From: Lachnoclostridium sp. UBA7215 | GTDB lineage: Bacteria > Bacillota > Clostridia > Lachnospirales > Lachnospiraceae | Length of the DNA: 55,383 nt | Direction of reading: 5' to 3' | Assembly (NCBI GenBank): GCA_002490465.1 | Contig: DKUB01000003.1 | Span: 5,694-61,076, forward strand | Shown here: positions 40,462-49,685 of the stretch, one piece after another | Position numbering within the stretch: the stretch's first letter is position 1 | Layout: every line of letters starts with the position of its first letter | Translations under genes and position numbers: made by a program | Notes under the pieces: model-generated | The model's database searches: none | What the model saw: only the letters and a program-made list of their open reading frames with translations | Told to the model about the DNA's origin: nothing

Positions 40462-40954
40462 TCAATTCACCTCCGGTCTTTTCGTCCGGAAAATTTGCTG
40501 CAATAATATCGCAGGCATCCCCAATTAATTCCGGACAGGGACGTTTCTTATAATATTCCTTTGTTCGGGGTTCCGGCACTGACCCTTCCCGGTATGAGGC
40601 AGCAACTACATCCGGCCGGGTTCCATCAAGCCCTAACAGTGTCCGGCAGATAATGCTCCCATTCTTTTCCCTGAAGTCCTCAGCCAGCTTTTGTACTGCC
40701 GCATAGTTCCGCTTTTTCCCCTCCGTATCTTTTGGGTCGGAACTCCCGGTAAGCGCTCCCGCAATCATAAACATGGCAGATACCGTACCGCATACTTCCC
40801 GCAGTCTCGCCATTCCTCCGCCAAAAGACTGGCATATCTTCAGTATCTGCTCCGTATCTACCCCCAATAAATCACTATGGGCAAGCAATACGGCCTGTGT
40901 ACAGTTATATCCTTCGTAAAAATAGGCAATTGCCTCTTCCCGTCTTGATTTCAT
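40445..40954 (-). CDS. C-GCAxxG-C-C family redox-associated protein
   Basis: A 169-residue protein of the CGCAxxGCC family, which is linked to split-Soret-like and oxidoreductase systems. Residues with the expected cysteines are GYNCTQAVLLAHSDLLG, ICQSFGGGMARLREVCGTVSAMFMIAGAL, and late cysteines in SIICRTLL and RPCPELIGDACDIIAANF. The ATG at 40954 is chosen because GGGGGAAAGT precedes it. It overlaps the start of the helicase gene by 17 bases. Function is not established for the family. Confidence 0.82.
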   Translation of the reverse strand: MKSRREEAIAYFYEGYNCTQAVLLAHSDLLGVDTEQILKICQSFGGGMARLREVCGTVSAMFMIAGALTGSSDPKDTEGKKRNYAAVQKLAEDFREKNGSIICRTLLGLDGTRPDVVAASYREGSVPEPRTKEYYKKRPCPELIGDACDIIAANFPDEKTGGELSGAEV

Positions 40955-40988
40955 ACTTTCCCCCATCTGCACATGTCTTTCGCGCAAA

Positions 40989-41447
40989 TTATAATAATAC
41001 CGACAATAAAATCGGCACAATAAATGCCACAAGAGCCGCTGTCACGCTGAGAAACATTGCCAGCGCCGCCAATGCTAACACTTTTTCCGCCCCGGACTTC
41101 CGAATGACAAAAATCTGTAAAATCCAGGCTGCTGCAATACAGGCAATCCAAATCAGTGCCACTGTCATGGAATCCATCTCCTGCGTACTTCCCGGAATCT
41201 GATAAGATGTCAGAACAAGTCCCGCCTCTACAGCAGCAAGCTGGATAGCCAGAAACAAAAAAAGATTAATATTGCAGCCGGATATTTTCGATATCAGAGC
41301 ATTTACAAAACATATCAGCCCCATTGCCATAAATAGAAATGGTATCTGCGCCAGTGTCTTTGTCGAAAAAGACTGCGCTATCATTCCGGCCAGCAAAAGT
41401 ACTGCTCCCACTATCATTTTTTTTCCGTTACCCAGTATCCGTTCCAT
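40989..41447 (-). CDS. Small membrane protein of unknown function
   Basis: About 152 residues, four hydrophobic segments (MIVGAVLLLAGMIAQSF; PFLFMAMGLICFVNALI; a long one at about 65-85; the last 45 residues). No family recognised. The start is uncertain: the ATG at 41447 has only AGAGAGA before it, and AAAGGAG lies further upstream near the radA stop. It is between radA and the CGCAxxGCC gene on the same strand. Confidence 0.6.
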   Translation of the reverse strand: MERILGNGKKMIVGAVLLLAGMIAQSFSTKTLAQIPFLFMAMGLICFVNALISKISGCNINLFLFLAIQLAAVEAGLVLTSYQIPGSTQEMDSMTVALIWIACIAAAWILQIFVIRKSGAEKVLALAALAMFLSVTAALVAFIVPILLSVLL

Positions 41448-41469
41448 TCTCTCTGATCCCAAACTCCTT

Positions 41470-42855
41470 TCATATGTATTCCAGCAGTTCACGAATATGC
41501 TTTACTCCAATCAGCCTTACTCCGGATATATCCACGTTTCCTGCCTTTTCTATTGATATTTTATTCGTCTGAGGCAATATACATGTCGTGTAACCGGTTT
41601 TCACTGACTCTGCCACACGCCGTTCCGCCTGGGAAACAGCACGGACCTCCCCGACAAGTCCCACCTCTCCAAAAAGAATCGTATGACTGTCCATGCTCCG
41701 CCCATGGTAACTGGACAATAGAGCTGCTACAAGTGCAATATCGAGCGCAGGCTCCATTACCCTCATCCCTCCGGCCACATTGACATAAGCATCACAGTCC
41801 GCCATCCGAATGCCAAGACGTTTCTCAAGCACCGCCATAAGGAGATTTACCCTGTTATAATCGGTTCCAACTGCCGTTCTCCTCGGAACAGGAAATGTAG
41901 TCTGGCAAACCAGAGCCTGAACCTCAATTAAAAAGGGCCTCGTCCCCTCCATCGTACAGACTACTACAGAACCGGCTTCATTTTCCGGCCTGCCCTGCAT
42001 CATATAAGCTGACGGGTCAGGAACTTCCACAAGTCCCTGATTCCGCATTTCAAAGACTCCGATTTCATTTGTCGGCCCAAAACGGTTCTTTACCCCCCGG
42101 AGCATACGGTACATAGCAGTTTTATCCCCCTCAAAGTACAGCACAGTATCTACCATATGTTCCAGCATTCTGGGACCTGCCACATTCCCCTCTTTCGTGA
42201 CATGGCCGACAATAAATATGGCGGGCCCCTGCATTTTCGCGAGGTGGAGCAGAATTCCGGTTATCTCCCTCACCTGGGTGACACTGCCCGGCGCCGCGTC
42301 AGTATTTTCATCATACATTGTCTGGATGGAATCAATAATAACCACTGCCGGTTTGACCTCGTCCACCGCCTGCATAATTGCAGACATACCTGTCTCCGGA
42401 AACAAAAAAAGCTCATCCGTAAATGTTCCTATACGCTCCGCCCTCATTTTTATCTGACTGGCCGACTCCTCACCTGAAACATACAAAACCTTTTCACCCG
42501 CCTGCGCCAAAAGACGGCACATTTGCAGCAGCAGGGTAGATTTTCCAATTCCTGGATCACCGCCTACTAAAACAAGTGAGCCGGGTACAATTCCGCCGCC
42601 CAGCACACGGTCAAATTCGGGCATCCCTGTCGGTTTGCGGCTCTCCTCTCTCATCTCAACTTTATTAATTTTCGTAGGTTTATTCTGAGCCAGTCCGGCA
42701 TCTGGCTTTTTCCGCCCCCCAAAAGGGGATCCCTTCGGGGCAGCCGGGGCTTCCACCAGGACATTCCACGCATGGCATCCCGGGCACTGCCCCTGCCACT
42801 TACTGGTCTCAAAGCCGCACTCTTTGCAAAAAAATAATGTTTTCTCTTTTGCCAT
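41470..42855 (-). CDS. radA: DNA repair protein RadA
   Basis: RecA-like ATPase that helps process recombination intermediates, 461 residues. The C4 zinc finger is at the start (FFCKECGFETSKWQGQCPGCHAWN), Walker A is LVGGDPGIGKSTLLLQ, the RadA-specific motif is LRGVKNRFGPTNEIGVF, and a Lon-like C-terminal domain follows (RTAVGTDYNRVNLLMAVLEKRLG...). ATG at 42855 sits behind GGGGGAAGTT. The open frame extends further upstream into the leader but without a ribosome site. Confidence 0.96.
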   Translation of the reverse strand: MAKEKTLFFCKECGFETSKWQGQCPGCHAWNVLVEAPAAPKGSPFGGRKKPDAGLAQNKPTKINKVEMREESRKPTGMPEFDRVLGGGIVPGSLVLVGGDPGIGKSTLLLQMCRLLAQAGEKVLYVSGEESASQIKMRAERIGTFTDELFLFPETGMSAIMQAVDEVKPAVVIIDSIQTMYDENTDAAPGSVTQVREITGILLHLAKMQGPAIFIVGHVTKEGNVAGPRMLEHMVDTVLYFEGDKTAMYRMLRGVKNRFGPTNEIGVFEMRNQGLVEVPDPSAYMMQGRPENEAGSVVVCTMEGTRPFLIEVQALVCQTTFPVPRRTAVGTDYNRVNLLMAVLEKRLGIRMADCDAYVNVAGGMRVMEPALDIALVAALLSSYHGRSMDSHTILFGEVGLVGEVRAVSQAERRVAESVKTGYTTCILPQTNKISIEKAGNVDISGVRLIGVKHIRELLEYI

Positions 42856-42892
42856 TAACTTCCCCCTACCGTTTTGCCAAAATATGGAAACG

Positions 42893-42921
42893 AGCACCGA
42901 CATTTCCGGCCGGTGCTCATC
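42893..42921 (-). other. Hairpin in the radA leader
   Basis: GAGCACCG and CGGTGCTC form an 8-bp stem about 40 bases before the radA ATG. Only GTTT follows in transcript sense, so termination would be weak. It may be a poor terminator of the gene at 42991-43404 or a leader structure. Confidence 0.45.
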
Positions 42922-42990
42922 CCAACAACCGCATCTCCACCCCACAAGGCATGGATAGCTTTTTTCCGTAATCCGTATTATTCACAATGA

Positions 42991-43404
42991 TTAGCACTTC
43001 ATAACCTTTACACTGGCTTTTAATCCTTCCTCCAGAGATAAGCTGGCATTCAGCTTTCCTCCCACATTTGTCGGGATACGTCCTGCAGAAATACCATTTA
43101 CTACCAGTTTATACTCACTGGATGGCTCCATCTCCAGTGTGAAACTAATATCACCTGCTGCCTCAACATCAAATTCTGCTACCGAACGGTTTCCCCTGAA
43201 ATTTGTCACTGCTGAACCGGGAACTGACTCATAAACCAATGTTCCGTTCTTTTCCAGTTTTGTAATCTCCTTAAATGTCTTAATCTTGTAGGAGTCTCCT
43301 TCGTACATAAAATCGGCTTTTTTTGTCTTAGTATCCAAAAGGTAATTTCCAAAACTCAGCGCGCCCGCATCCTCCTTACGGATTAATTCTTCTACAACGC
43401 CCAT
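42991..43404 (-). CDS. Small conserved beta-rich protein of unknown function
   Basis: A 137-residue protein: an N-terminal motif (MGVVEELIRKEDAGALSFGNYLLDTKTKKADFMYEGDSYKIKTFKEITKLEKNG) and a beta-rich C-terminus with FDVEAAGDISFTLEMEPSSEYKLVVNG. Similar Clostridial proteins are often labelled endosialidase in databases, but I see nothing that supports an enzyme and no signal peptide. ATG follows AAGGAGGACAAAGAC. It lies between clpC and radA, which has a separate leader. Confidence 0.7.
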   Translation of the reverse strand: MGVVEELIRKEDAGALSFGNYLLDTKTKKADFMYEGDSYKIKTFKEITKLEKNGTLVYESVPGSAVTNFRGNRSVAEFDVEAAGDISFTLEMEPSSEYKLVVNGISAGRIPTNVGGKLNASLSLEEGLKASVKVMKC

Positions 43405-43493
43405 GTCTTTGTCCTCCTTCGTTCACTTATGTTTATACTATAATAACAGTATACAATATTATCATCTGTTTTTCTATCTCTTTTTTGTGTTTT

Positions 43494-45965
43494 TTATTCT
43501 ACGGAAACGTTTCTCAGCTGAACCTTTTTATCCTTATCCTCTGACATAAAAACTTTTACTTCATCTCCCATGGAAACCTCGCCATTTAACACGGCCTCTG
43601 CCAGAACATCTTCCACATGCGTCTGCAGGGCACGACGGATTGGCCTTGCACCATAATCCCGGTCAAATCCCTCCTCTGCCACAAAATCTACAACGGCATC
43701 TTCTATTTCGAGGCTTATATCCATCTGCTCTTTCGCCCGTTTCACAAAGGTCTGAATAAGGATATCGGCAATATCGCGTATATTTTCTTTATTCAGCGCA
43801 TGGAATACAATCATCTCATCAATACGGTTAATAAATTCCGGCTTAAATATATGCTTTACTTCTTCCATAACGCCTTCTTTCATGCGTTTATGCGATTCCT
43901 CCTCATCCATGGTCTGTCCGAAGCCCAGCGTTTTCGGCGAAATAATGCGGTTTGCCCCGGCATTGGAAGTCATAATAATAATCGTATTTTTAAAATCCAC
44001 CCTGCGTCCCTGGGCATCCGTAATATGGCCGTCTTCCAGCACCTGCAAGAGCATATTGAATACGTCCGGATGTGCCTTTTCTACCTCATCCAAAAGAATC
44101 ACAGAATACGGTTTTCTCCGCACTTTTTCACTGAGCTGGCCGCCCTCCTCATAACCGACATAACCCGGCGGGGAGCCAATCATTTTCGATACACTCTGTT
44201 TCTCCATGTACTCTGACATATCAACACGTATCATATCTTTTTCTGAGCCAAATACAGCTTCTGCCAATGCCTTTGTTAGCTCTGTCTTCCCTACACCGGT
44301 CGGCCCTAAAAACAGGAAAGAACCAATTGGGCGTTTCGGATCCTTTAAACCGGCTCTTCCCCGCCGGATTGCCCGTGCGACAGCCTGTACGGCCTCTTCC
44401 TGCCCTACTACACGCTTGTGAAGGGTCTCATCAAGATGCTGCAGACGCTCCCTCTCCTTTTCTTCTAATCGCTGCACGGGAATATGCGTCCACTTGGCAA
44501 CTACCTCTGCAATTTGGCTCTCACTGATTTTACCTGTCTGTTTCTGATTCTTTTTCTTCCCTTTTCTTTTTTCTTTCTCGTATTTCTCCTCTAACACGCG
44601 CTCATCCTCACGAATTCGCAGAACAAGCTCCATGTCTCCGTCTATTAATGCTTTCTCCCGGGCATCATACAATTCATCCATTTTTTTCTGAAGTTTCCGA
44701 AGGGTGTTATTTTTCCCGGAAATCTGCTGCAGCCGATATCTGGCGGCCGCTTCATCCATTAAATCAATTGCTTTGTCCGGCAGATAGCGGTCATTAATAT
44801 AGCGGGAAGAAAGACGCACGGCAGCCTCAATTGCGGCATTCGTGATTTTTACATTATGATATTCTTCATATTTTTTTGCCAGTCCCTTCAGCATGCCAAC
44901 CGCCTGGGCCTCCGTCGGTTCCTCTATGACTACCGGCTGAAACCTCCGCTCCAGTGCAGCATCCTTTTCCACGTATTTGCGGTATTCCTCCCTCGTAGTA
45001 GCACCAATGACCTGAATCTCTCCCCGGGCAAGAACCGGTTTCAATATATTGGAAGCATCAATCGCCCCTTCTGCCCCGCCAGCTCCGATAACTGTGTGGA
45101 TTTCATCGATAAACAGCAGTATATTCCCCATTGTGCGGGCCTCTTTAATGGCGCGCTTAATGCGCTCCTCAAATTCACCGCGGTATTTGGAACCCGCAAC
45201 CATACCGGATAAATCCAGAGCCATCACCCTCTTGTTCGCAATGGACTCCGGTACTTCTCCTTCCACAATACGCGAAGCCAGTCCCTCAACAATCGCTGTC
45301 TTTCCAACACCCGGCTCTCCTGTCAGGCACGGATTGTTTTTTGTTCTACGGCTGAGTATTTCAATTACATTACTGATTTCATCCTCACGGTTTAACACCG
45401 GATCAATTTTTCCGTCTACGGCGTACTGGTTTAAATCTCTTGCATATTGGTCTAACACCGGTGTCTGGGACGCATTCCTCTTATTTTTTGAACGGCTGGC
45501 AATCAGCTCGTTCTTGGCCGCCGTCACATCTCCGCCAACCGTTGTAATAATATCCATAAATATTTTCTGAATATTTGCCTCCGCCGACAATAAAATCTGA
45601 TATGCCATACAGCTGGTATCCTTCAATATTGCCAGCAGCAAGTGCTCTGTCCCGACCTTTGCCGCATTCCCGGCCAACGCCTCGTCCCCGCTCCTGATGA
45701 GCAATTCCTCTAATTTCGGCGACATACCTCCATCTGTCCTGTCGGCAACCAGCGTTGGGCCATTCCCTGTATACTGCTGTATCTGAAACCGGATTACCTC
45801 TTTCACAATCCCGTTTTCTTTCAAAATGCGGGATGCCAGGCCCGGCGCCGTACTCAGTCCATACAAAAGATGCTCGGAACCAATGATGGCACTCTCCATC
45901 CTGACTGCAAACTTGGCAGCCTTATCAATTGCTTTTTCGGCCTCTCCGGTAAACTGTCCTCTCAT
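43494..45965 (-). CDS. clpC: ATP-dependent Clp protease ATPase subunit ClpC
   Basis: AAA+ unfoldase that feeds substrates to ClpP, 823 residues. Two N-terminal Clp repeats (about 1-145) are followed by the first AAA module (Walker A GEPGVGKTAIVEGL, Walker B LLFIDEIHT). The middle coiled-coil domain is about 395-490, and a second AAA module follows (GPTGVGKTELTKAL, VILLDEVEKAHPDVFN, ISPKTLGFG). In many Bacillota clpC lies behind ctsR-mcsA-mcsB. Here it follows a GntR regulator and cell-surface genes, and no CtsR operator-like heptads are seen upstream. Confidence 0.95.
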   Translation of the reverse strand: MRGQFTGEAEKAIDKAAKFAVRMESAIIGSEHLLYGLSTAPGLASRILKENGIVKEVIRFQIQQYTGNGPTLVADRTDGGMSPKLEELLIRSGDEALAGNAAKVGTEHLLLAILKDTSCMAYQILLSAEANIQKIFMDIITTVGGDVTAAKNELIASRSKNKRNASQTPVLDQYARDLNQYAVDGKIDPVLNREDEISNVIEILSRRTKNNPCLTGEPGVGKTAIVEGLASRIVEGEVPESIANKRVMALDLSGMVAGSKYRGEFEERIKRAIKEARTMGNILLFIDEIHTVIGAGGAEGAIDASNILKPVLARGEIQVIGATTREEYRKYVEKDAALERRFQPVVIEEPTEAQAVGMLKGLAKKYEEYHNVKITNAAIEAAVRLSSRYINDRYLPDKAIDLMDEAAARYRLQQISGKNNTLRKLQKKMDELYDAREKALIDGDMELVLRIREDERVLEEKYEKEKRKGKKKNQKQTGKISESQIAEVVAKWTHIPVQRLEEKERERLQHLDETLHKRVVGQEEAVQAVARAIRRGRAGLKDPKRPIGSFLFLGPTGVGKTELTKALAEAVFGSEKDMIRVDMSEYMEKQSVSKMIGSPPGYVGYEEGGQLSEKVRRKPYSVILLDEVEKAHPDVFNMLLQVLEDGHITDAQGRRVDFKNTIIIMTSNAGANRIISPKTLGFGQTMDEEESHKRMKEGVMEEVKHIFKPEFINRIDEMIVFHALNKENIRDIADILIQTFVKRAKEQMDISLEIEDAVVDFVAEEGFDRDYGARPIRRALQTHVEDVLAEAVLNGEVSMGDEVKVFMSEDKDKKVQLRNVSVE

Positions 45966-45992
45966 AATTCCTGTTATTAACTCCTTTCATGA

Positions 45993-46373
45993 CTATCGCA
46001 AATTCGGCTCATATCTGTCATAAATCCCATCCACCAGTCTGTGTACATCTCCCCGGTCCACACGCTTACATATTGCCTGTGCCAAAATGAGTTCTAAAGT
46101 ATCTGCCAGCTCCATCACCGCCTTTACCTGGTCAATATCAACAGAGACAACAGCTCCCCGCCTTCTATCCAGCTGCAGATATCCCTCTTCCCTCAGAAGA
46201 GAGTACGCTTTATTTACCGTATGCATATTAATTCCTATCGTACTGGCCAAATCCCGCACAGATGGCAGATTTTCACCCTCTTTTATTTCTGACTTTACAA
46301 TCGCAAGTATAATCTGGTTCCGCAACTGCAGATACAGAGCCTCGTCACTGTTAAAATCAATTTCTATTACCAT
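45993..46373 (-). CDS. GntR family regulator, short YtrA-like form
   Basis: A 126-residue regulator with the GntR winged helix at the start (VIEIDFNSDEALYLQLRNQIILAIVKSEIKEGENLPSVRDLASTIGINMHTVNKAYSLLREEGYLQL). Only about 50 residues follow, too few for a ligand-binding FadR or UbiC domain, so it fits the short YtrA subgroup often linked to ABC transporters. The ATG at 46373 shares its A with the stop of the cohesin-like gene (TGATG), so the two are coupled. clpC follows after 27 bases and may be under its influence; that is inferred. Confidence 0.85.
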   Translation of the reverse strand: MVIEIDFNSDEALYLQLRNQIILAIVKSEIKEGENLPSVRDLASTIGINMHTVNKAYSLLREEGYLQLDRRRGAVVSVDIDQVKAVMELADTLELILAQAICKRVDRGDVHRLVDGIYDRYEPNLR

Positions 46374-47671
46374 CACTGCATCTCCTCCTTCCGCCGGATT
46401 GCCATTTTCAGCATGGCGATTAGAAGGCAGAGTATAAGGATTACCAATACTACAATAACCGCAAGCATAACATATTCTGATGTGCGGCCTGAAAACAGGT
46501 GGCCTGAAATCAGGCTGTCTCCCTCTGACGATGCACTGCCGCGGTTAATACGCTCTACCATATTTCCTGTATAGCGCTGAAGGGTTTTCTCCTCCCTGTC
46601 ATACTGGTACAGGCCGCGCTCTCCGGACGGACCTTTCAAATATAAAAGAAGATAATTACTATCCAGCTCCTCCTCCATTGTAAATGCCGGAACAGAAACT
46701 CCGTCCAAAACAATTTTTGACTGGATATACCCTTCCGGCACTTCTTTTAACCCATCGGCGTCCAGCACTTCAAATTCATAGGAATTCTGAATAAACACCG
46801 TATCAGCCCTCTGCAGCACCGAAAAGGACACATCCTTTTTCTTTTCCTCTTTTGTTTCTGTTCTCTCTTTGGTCTCCTCTTTTGTTTCCCGATATACAGT
46901 GATACGATATTTGCGGACCTTACCGCTCTCTGACGTAACCTGAACCGTCACCTGATTATTCCCAGGCTTCAAGTTTTCATTTCCATATACTCTCACTCTT
47001 GCTTTTTCATCCTCCGGCACAAAGCTGACATAGAGTGTTTCTGCAGAACTGTCCACAGAGGCATTGTACTCCATCACATCCCCTGAAAAACCCGGAGTCA
47101 TCGTATACGCTGTAGTTTTTAAACTCTTCAGCCGGTTATTTTTACTCAATACCGGAGAGGGCGTCACAACAGGCGGTGTAGAGGAAACGTTCTCAACAGC
47201 CTTTTTTGCCTTTTGGGAAACCTGAATGGAAAGCCGGTTACTGGAAACAGAGAAGGCATTCCCCTCTGCATCAGTAACCTGCGCAGCGTCCTTTACCGAT
47301 ATAAGTCCGCTCCCATTTCCTTTCCCCATAAACTGCAGGGAAAATGTCTTTTTATACGTTTCATCCGAATTCCCGCTGGAGTCAACGAGCAGCTCCCCAT
47401 AGCCCCCGGATACCTTTTTCCCTCCCTTTACAAACTGCATAATATTATCGTCATAATCTATAGTAAACGATACGTCTAAAAACGGATCTCCCGATGTCAC
47501 CTGACAGACAATCGTAAACAGCTCCCCTCTCTTCACCTGCGCAGATGCCGTTGAAAATTGAATGACACAGCTGCTTGCCTCACATCGGGCAGGAACGGCA
47601 AAAACCGCGAGCAAAAGGACAAAAGTAACCAAAATGAGTCGTCCTCTCAGATACGCCTGATGCATCATCAT
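46373..47671 (-). CDS. Membrane-anchored surface protein with cohesin-like and cadherin-like domains
   Basis: A 432-residue exported protein. Signal peptide residues 1-32 (RLILVTFVLLLAVFAVPARCEA). A cohesin-like beta domain (about 35-155: FTIVCQVTSGDPFLDVSFTIDYDDNIMQF) is followed by a Pro/Thr linker and a cadherin-like beta-sandwich (KNNRLKSLKTTAYTMTPGFSGDVMEYNASVDSSAETLYV). A charged TKEE-type stretch comes next. The C-terminal helix at about 403-423 is followed by KMAIRRKEEMQ, which anchors it in the membrane. It may hold or display the glucosaminidase encoded just upstream; no dockerin is visible here. Confidence 0.8.
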   Translation of the reverse strand: MMMHQAYLRGRLILVTFVLLLAVFAVPARCEASSCVIQFSTASAQVKRGELFTIVCQVTSGDPFLDVSFTIDYDDNIMQFVKGGKKVSGGYGELLVDSSGNSDETYKKTFSLQFMGKGNGSGLISVKDAAQVTDAEGNAFSVSSNRLSIQVSQKAKKAVENVSSTPPVVTPSPVLSKNNRLKSLKTTAYTMTPGFSGDVMEYNASVDSSAETLYVSFVPEDEKARVRVYGNENLKPGNNQVTVQVTSESGKVRKYRITVYRETKEETKERTETKEEKKKDVSFSVLQRADTVFIQNSYEFEVLDADGLKEVPEGYIQSKIVLDGVSVPAFTMEEELDSNYLLLYLKGPSGERGLYQYDREEKTLQRYTGNMVERINRGSASSEGDSLISGHLFSGRTSEYVMLAVIVVLVILILCLLIAMLKMAIRRKEEMQ

Positions 47672-47695
47672 TCCCCCTTTCCGGCAGATGCCTGA

Positions 47696-49681
47696 TTACT
47701 GTGGTGCCGGGCATTTGCTTGCCGGCATTTTTTCATATACCGGAATAGAAAAGATAATCGGCGTCTTGTCCATACTCTCGGCATAGGCCTGTTTTGTCTT
47801 AATGGCCTCTGAATAAGCCGCCTCGACATTTGTCATATACTGATGTGCATATCTCTGGTATGAGGTAACATTAAACTTTTGCAGATATCCGGTATTCTGC
47901 CCCTTGCTTATATAACTTGTCCCGATATACATGGCCCCGCCTACAATCGAGCGGTAGGGGTCTGTCCATGGACGAAGGTAAGTCGTTCCGGTACTGGCCC
48001 ATTTTAAACCCCTGACAGCCGGGTTTTTCCCGCTGGTAGCACCTATATTATAAAAATTATAAATGCCCGGATACGTCTCATTTGTTCCTGTCACGGCAAG
48101 GCTCGTCGTTGTCGCACTGGTCACCACTTCCTGCTTCACCCGTGAAGCTAAGTGGTATGGGCTGACGCCGGATTCTTTTGCCGCATGGACAAATGCCGTG
48201 ACATATTTCATGGTTTCCTGTTTGCCCGTTGTCAAATCCTTGTAGGTAAGATTCTTTTTATAAAACGGCGTATTCTGGATAATTGAATTAATTCCATCCT
48301 TTGTCTGATACTGCGACTGGTACTCAAGCAGCTCAAACTGGAAAATATTACGCTCATTTAAAAAATTACGAGGGTCCATATAATAAGCAATCGCCGCTTT
48401 TGAGGCTGCCACCCATGTACTCCCGTCAAATACTTTCCATGTTCCGGTTTCAGAGTCATAAGCCCCCTCTTCCATAGACTTCCACGCCTGCCCCTTGGAA
48501 TTAGAAATCAGGTTCACACCCAGCTCACACTCTGCCTTTAATGCCGCATCCCAGGTCACTCCGGTATGGAATGCCTTAAACTGCCAATACGGATAAGCGG
48601 CATGAAGTGCGCGCAAGCTCTGTTTATAAGAGTCCGGAAAGCCTTCGGATTTTAACATTTTCTCAAAATCTTTTTCAGACAGCGCCAGTACCGGTTCTTT
48701 TTTTACCACCTTTTTTTTGGCCAGGCTGACATATTTTGCCCGGATAAATCCATTTGCCTGTTTACCATTATGTGTAAAATAAATTCTGTACCATTTTACT
48801 GTCCCTACTTTTTTATCCTTGCCGATATTTACCGCCGTATTCTTTAAAAGTTTTACATTTTTTTTGTTTATTTTTAAATATGCCGCCCCCGGAGCCGCTT
48901 TTGACGATATCAGGCGGTCTTTATTTATTACTGCGTATGCCTTATTTTTCAGTGTCATCTTTACACATGAATTTTTTACATAGCCCTTCTGCGTCTTTTT
49001 GTTGTACTTAAACGATATATAAAACCACTTTTTATCGTTCTTTGTTTTTTCTCCCACAATTGTCACTGCTGCCTTTTTGGAGAGGAAAACCTTCTTTCCC
49101 GAAACAACAAGCTGCTTACCGCCCGCCTTCTTATACACCGGTGTTTTTTTCAGTAATGTGGCAGGAACCTTAATATCCTTATATGTTGTTACCGTCCGGT
49201 ATGCTGCAGGAGAGGGAGAAGGTGTACTGGCCGGTTTGGGCGAAGGGGTTGCATCCACTTCCACAGCTATATAATCAGCGCTGACATATCCCTCCAGCTT
49301 TTTGCCGCCAAAAGTAAATGACACTTTATGCCATCCTCCGTCCGAAGACAGAATTGTTACTTTTGTCCCGTTTTCCAACTGCACTAATGTCCCATCCTGT
49401 TTCAAAATGTCATAAGAAGTGCCGGCCCCTGTCCTTACATTCAACAGGCTTGCCGTCACAATACCAGTCTGATTTGCCGCCCTTACCGCCCTGTCCGGCA
49501 AACAAAAGAACATAAGAACAGACAATACTGCAAAAAAACAGCATAATACCACACGGCAATTTAATGTCATTCGACAGTTTACTGACCTACGGCAGCTTGC
49601 TGACATACGACAGCTTGCTGACCTGCGGCAGCTTGCTGACGTTATATTCCCTAAACGTGCTGTCTCGTTTATAGCGCTCAC
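47696..49681 (-). CDS. Secreted SH3-domain glucosaminidase (GH73-like) with repeated Cys/Arg N-terminal extension
   Basis: A 661-residue exported peptidoglycan hydrolase. The GTG at 49681 has AAAGGAG seven bases upstream. It therefore includes about 45 unusual residues made of five SASCRR-type hexapeptides before the hydrophobic signal segment (VVLCCFFAVLSVLMFFCLP). Three SH3-like modules (about 70-130, 170-240, 250-315) follow. The glucosaminidase domain (about 340-640) shows PDSYKQSLRALHAAYPYWQF, MDPRNFLNERNIFQFELLEYQ and ETYPGIYNFYNIGATSG. It should cleave cell-wall glycan. It follows the methyltransferase with a four-base gap and precedes the cohesin-like gene. Confidence 0.87.
   Translation of the reverse strand: MSAINETARLGNITSASCRRSASCRMSASCRRSVNCRMTLNCRVVLCCFFAVLSVLMFFCLPDRAVRAANQTGIVTASLLNVRTGAGTSYDILKQDGTLVQLENGTKVTILSSDGGWHKVSFTFGGKKLEGYVSADYIAVEVDATPSPKPASTPSPSPAAYRTVTTYKDIKVPATLLKKTPVYKKAGGKQLVVSGKKVFLSKKAAVTIVGEKTKNDKKWFYISFKYNKKTQKGYVKNSCVKMTLKNKAYAVINKDRLISSKAAPGAAYLKINKKNVKLLKNTAVNIGKDKKVGTVKWYRIYFTHNGKQANGFIRAKYVSLAKKKVVKKEPVLALSEKDFEKMLKSEGFPDSYKQSLRALHAAYPYWQFKAFHTGVTWDAALKAECELGVNLISNSKGQAWKSMEEGAYDSETGTWKVFDGSTWVAASKAAIAYYMDPRNFLNERNIFQFELLEYQSQYQTKDGINSIIQNTPFYKKNLTYKDLTTGKQETMKYVTAFVHAAKESGVSPYHLASRVKQEVVTSATTTSLAVTGTNETYPGIYNFYNIGATSGKNPAVRGLKWASTGTTYLRPWTDPYRSIVGGAMYIGTSYISKGQNTGYLQKFNVTSYQRYAHQYMTNVEAAYSEAIKTKQAYAESMDKTPIIFSIPVYEKMPASKCPAPQ
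49565..49636 (-). repeat. 18-bp tandem repeats encoding SASCRR-type hexapeptides
   Basis: Units 49583-49600, 49601-49618 and 49619-49636 are near identical, and decayed units continue to about 49547. They encode SASCRR/SASCRM/SVNCRM/TLNCRV before the signal-peptide core of the glucosaminidase. Confidence 0.9.
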
Positions 49682-49685
49682 GCTA

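Noticed and set aside
43617..44216. 199-codon plus-strand frame opposite clpC
   Set aside because: Antisense shadow with no start context; clpC is intact across it.
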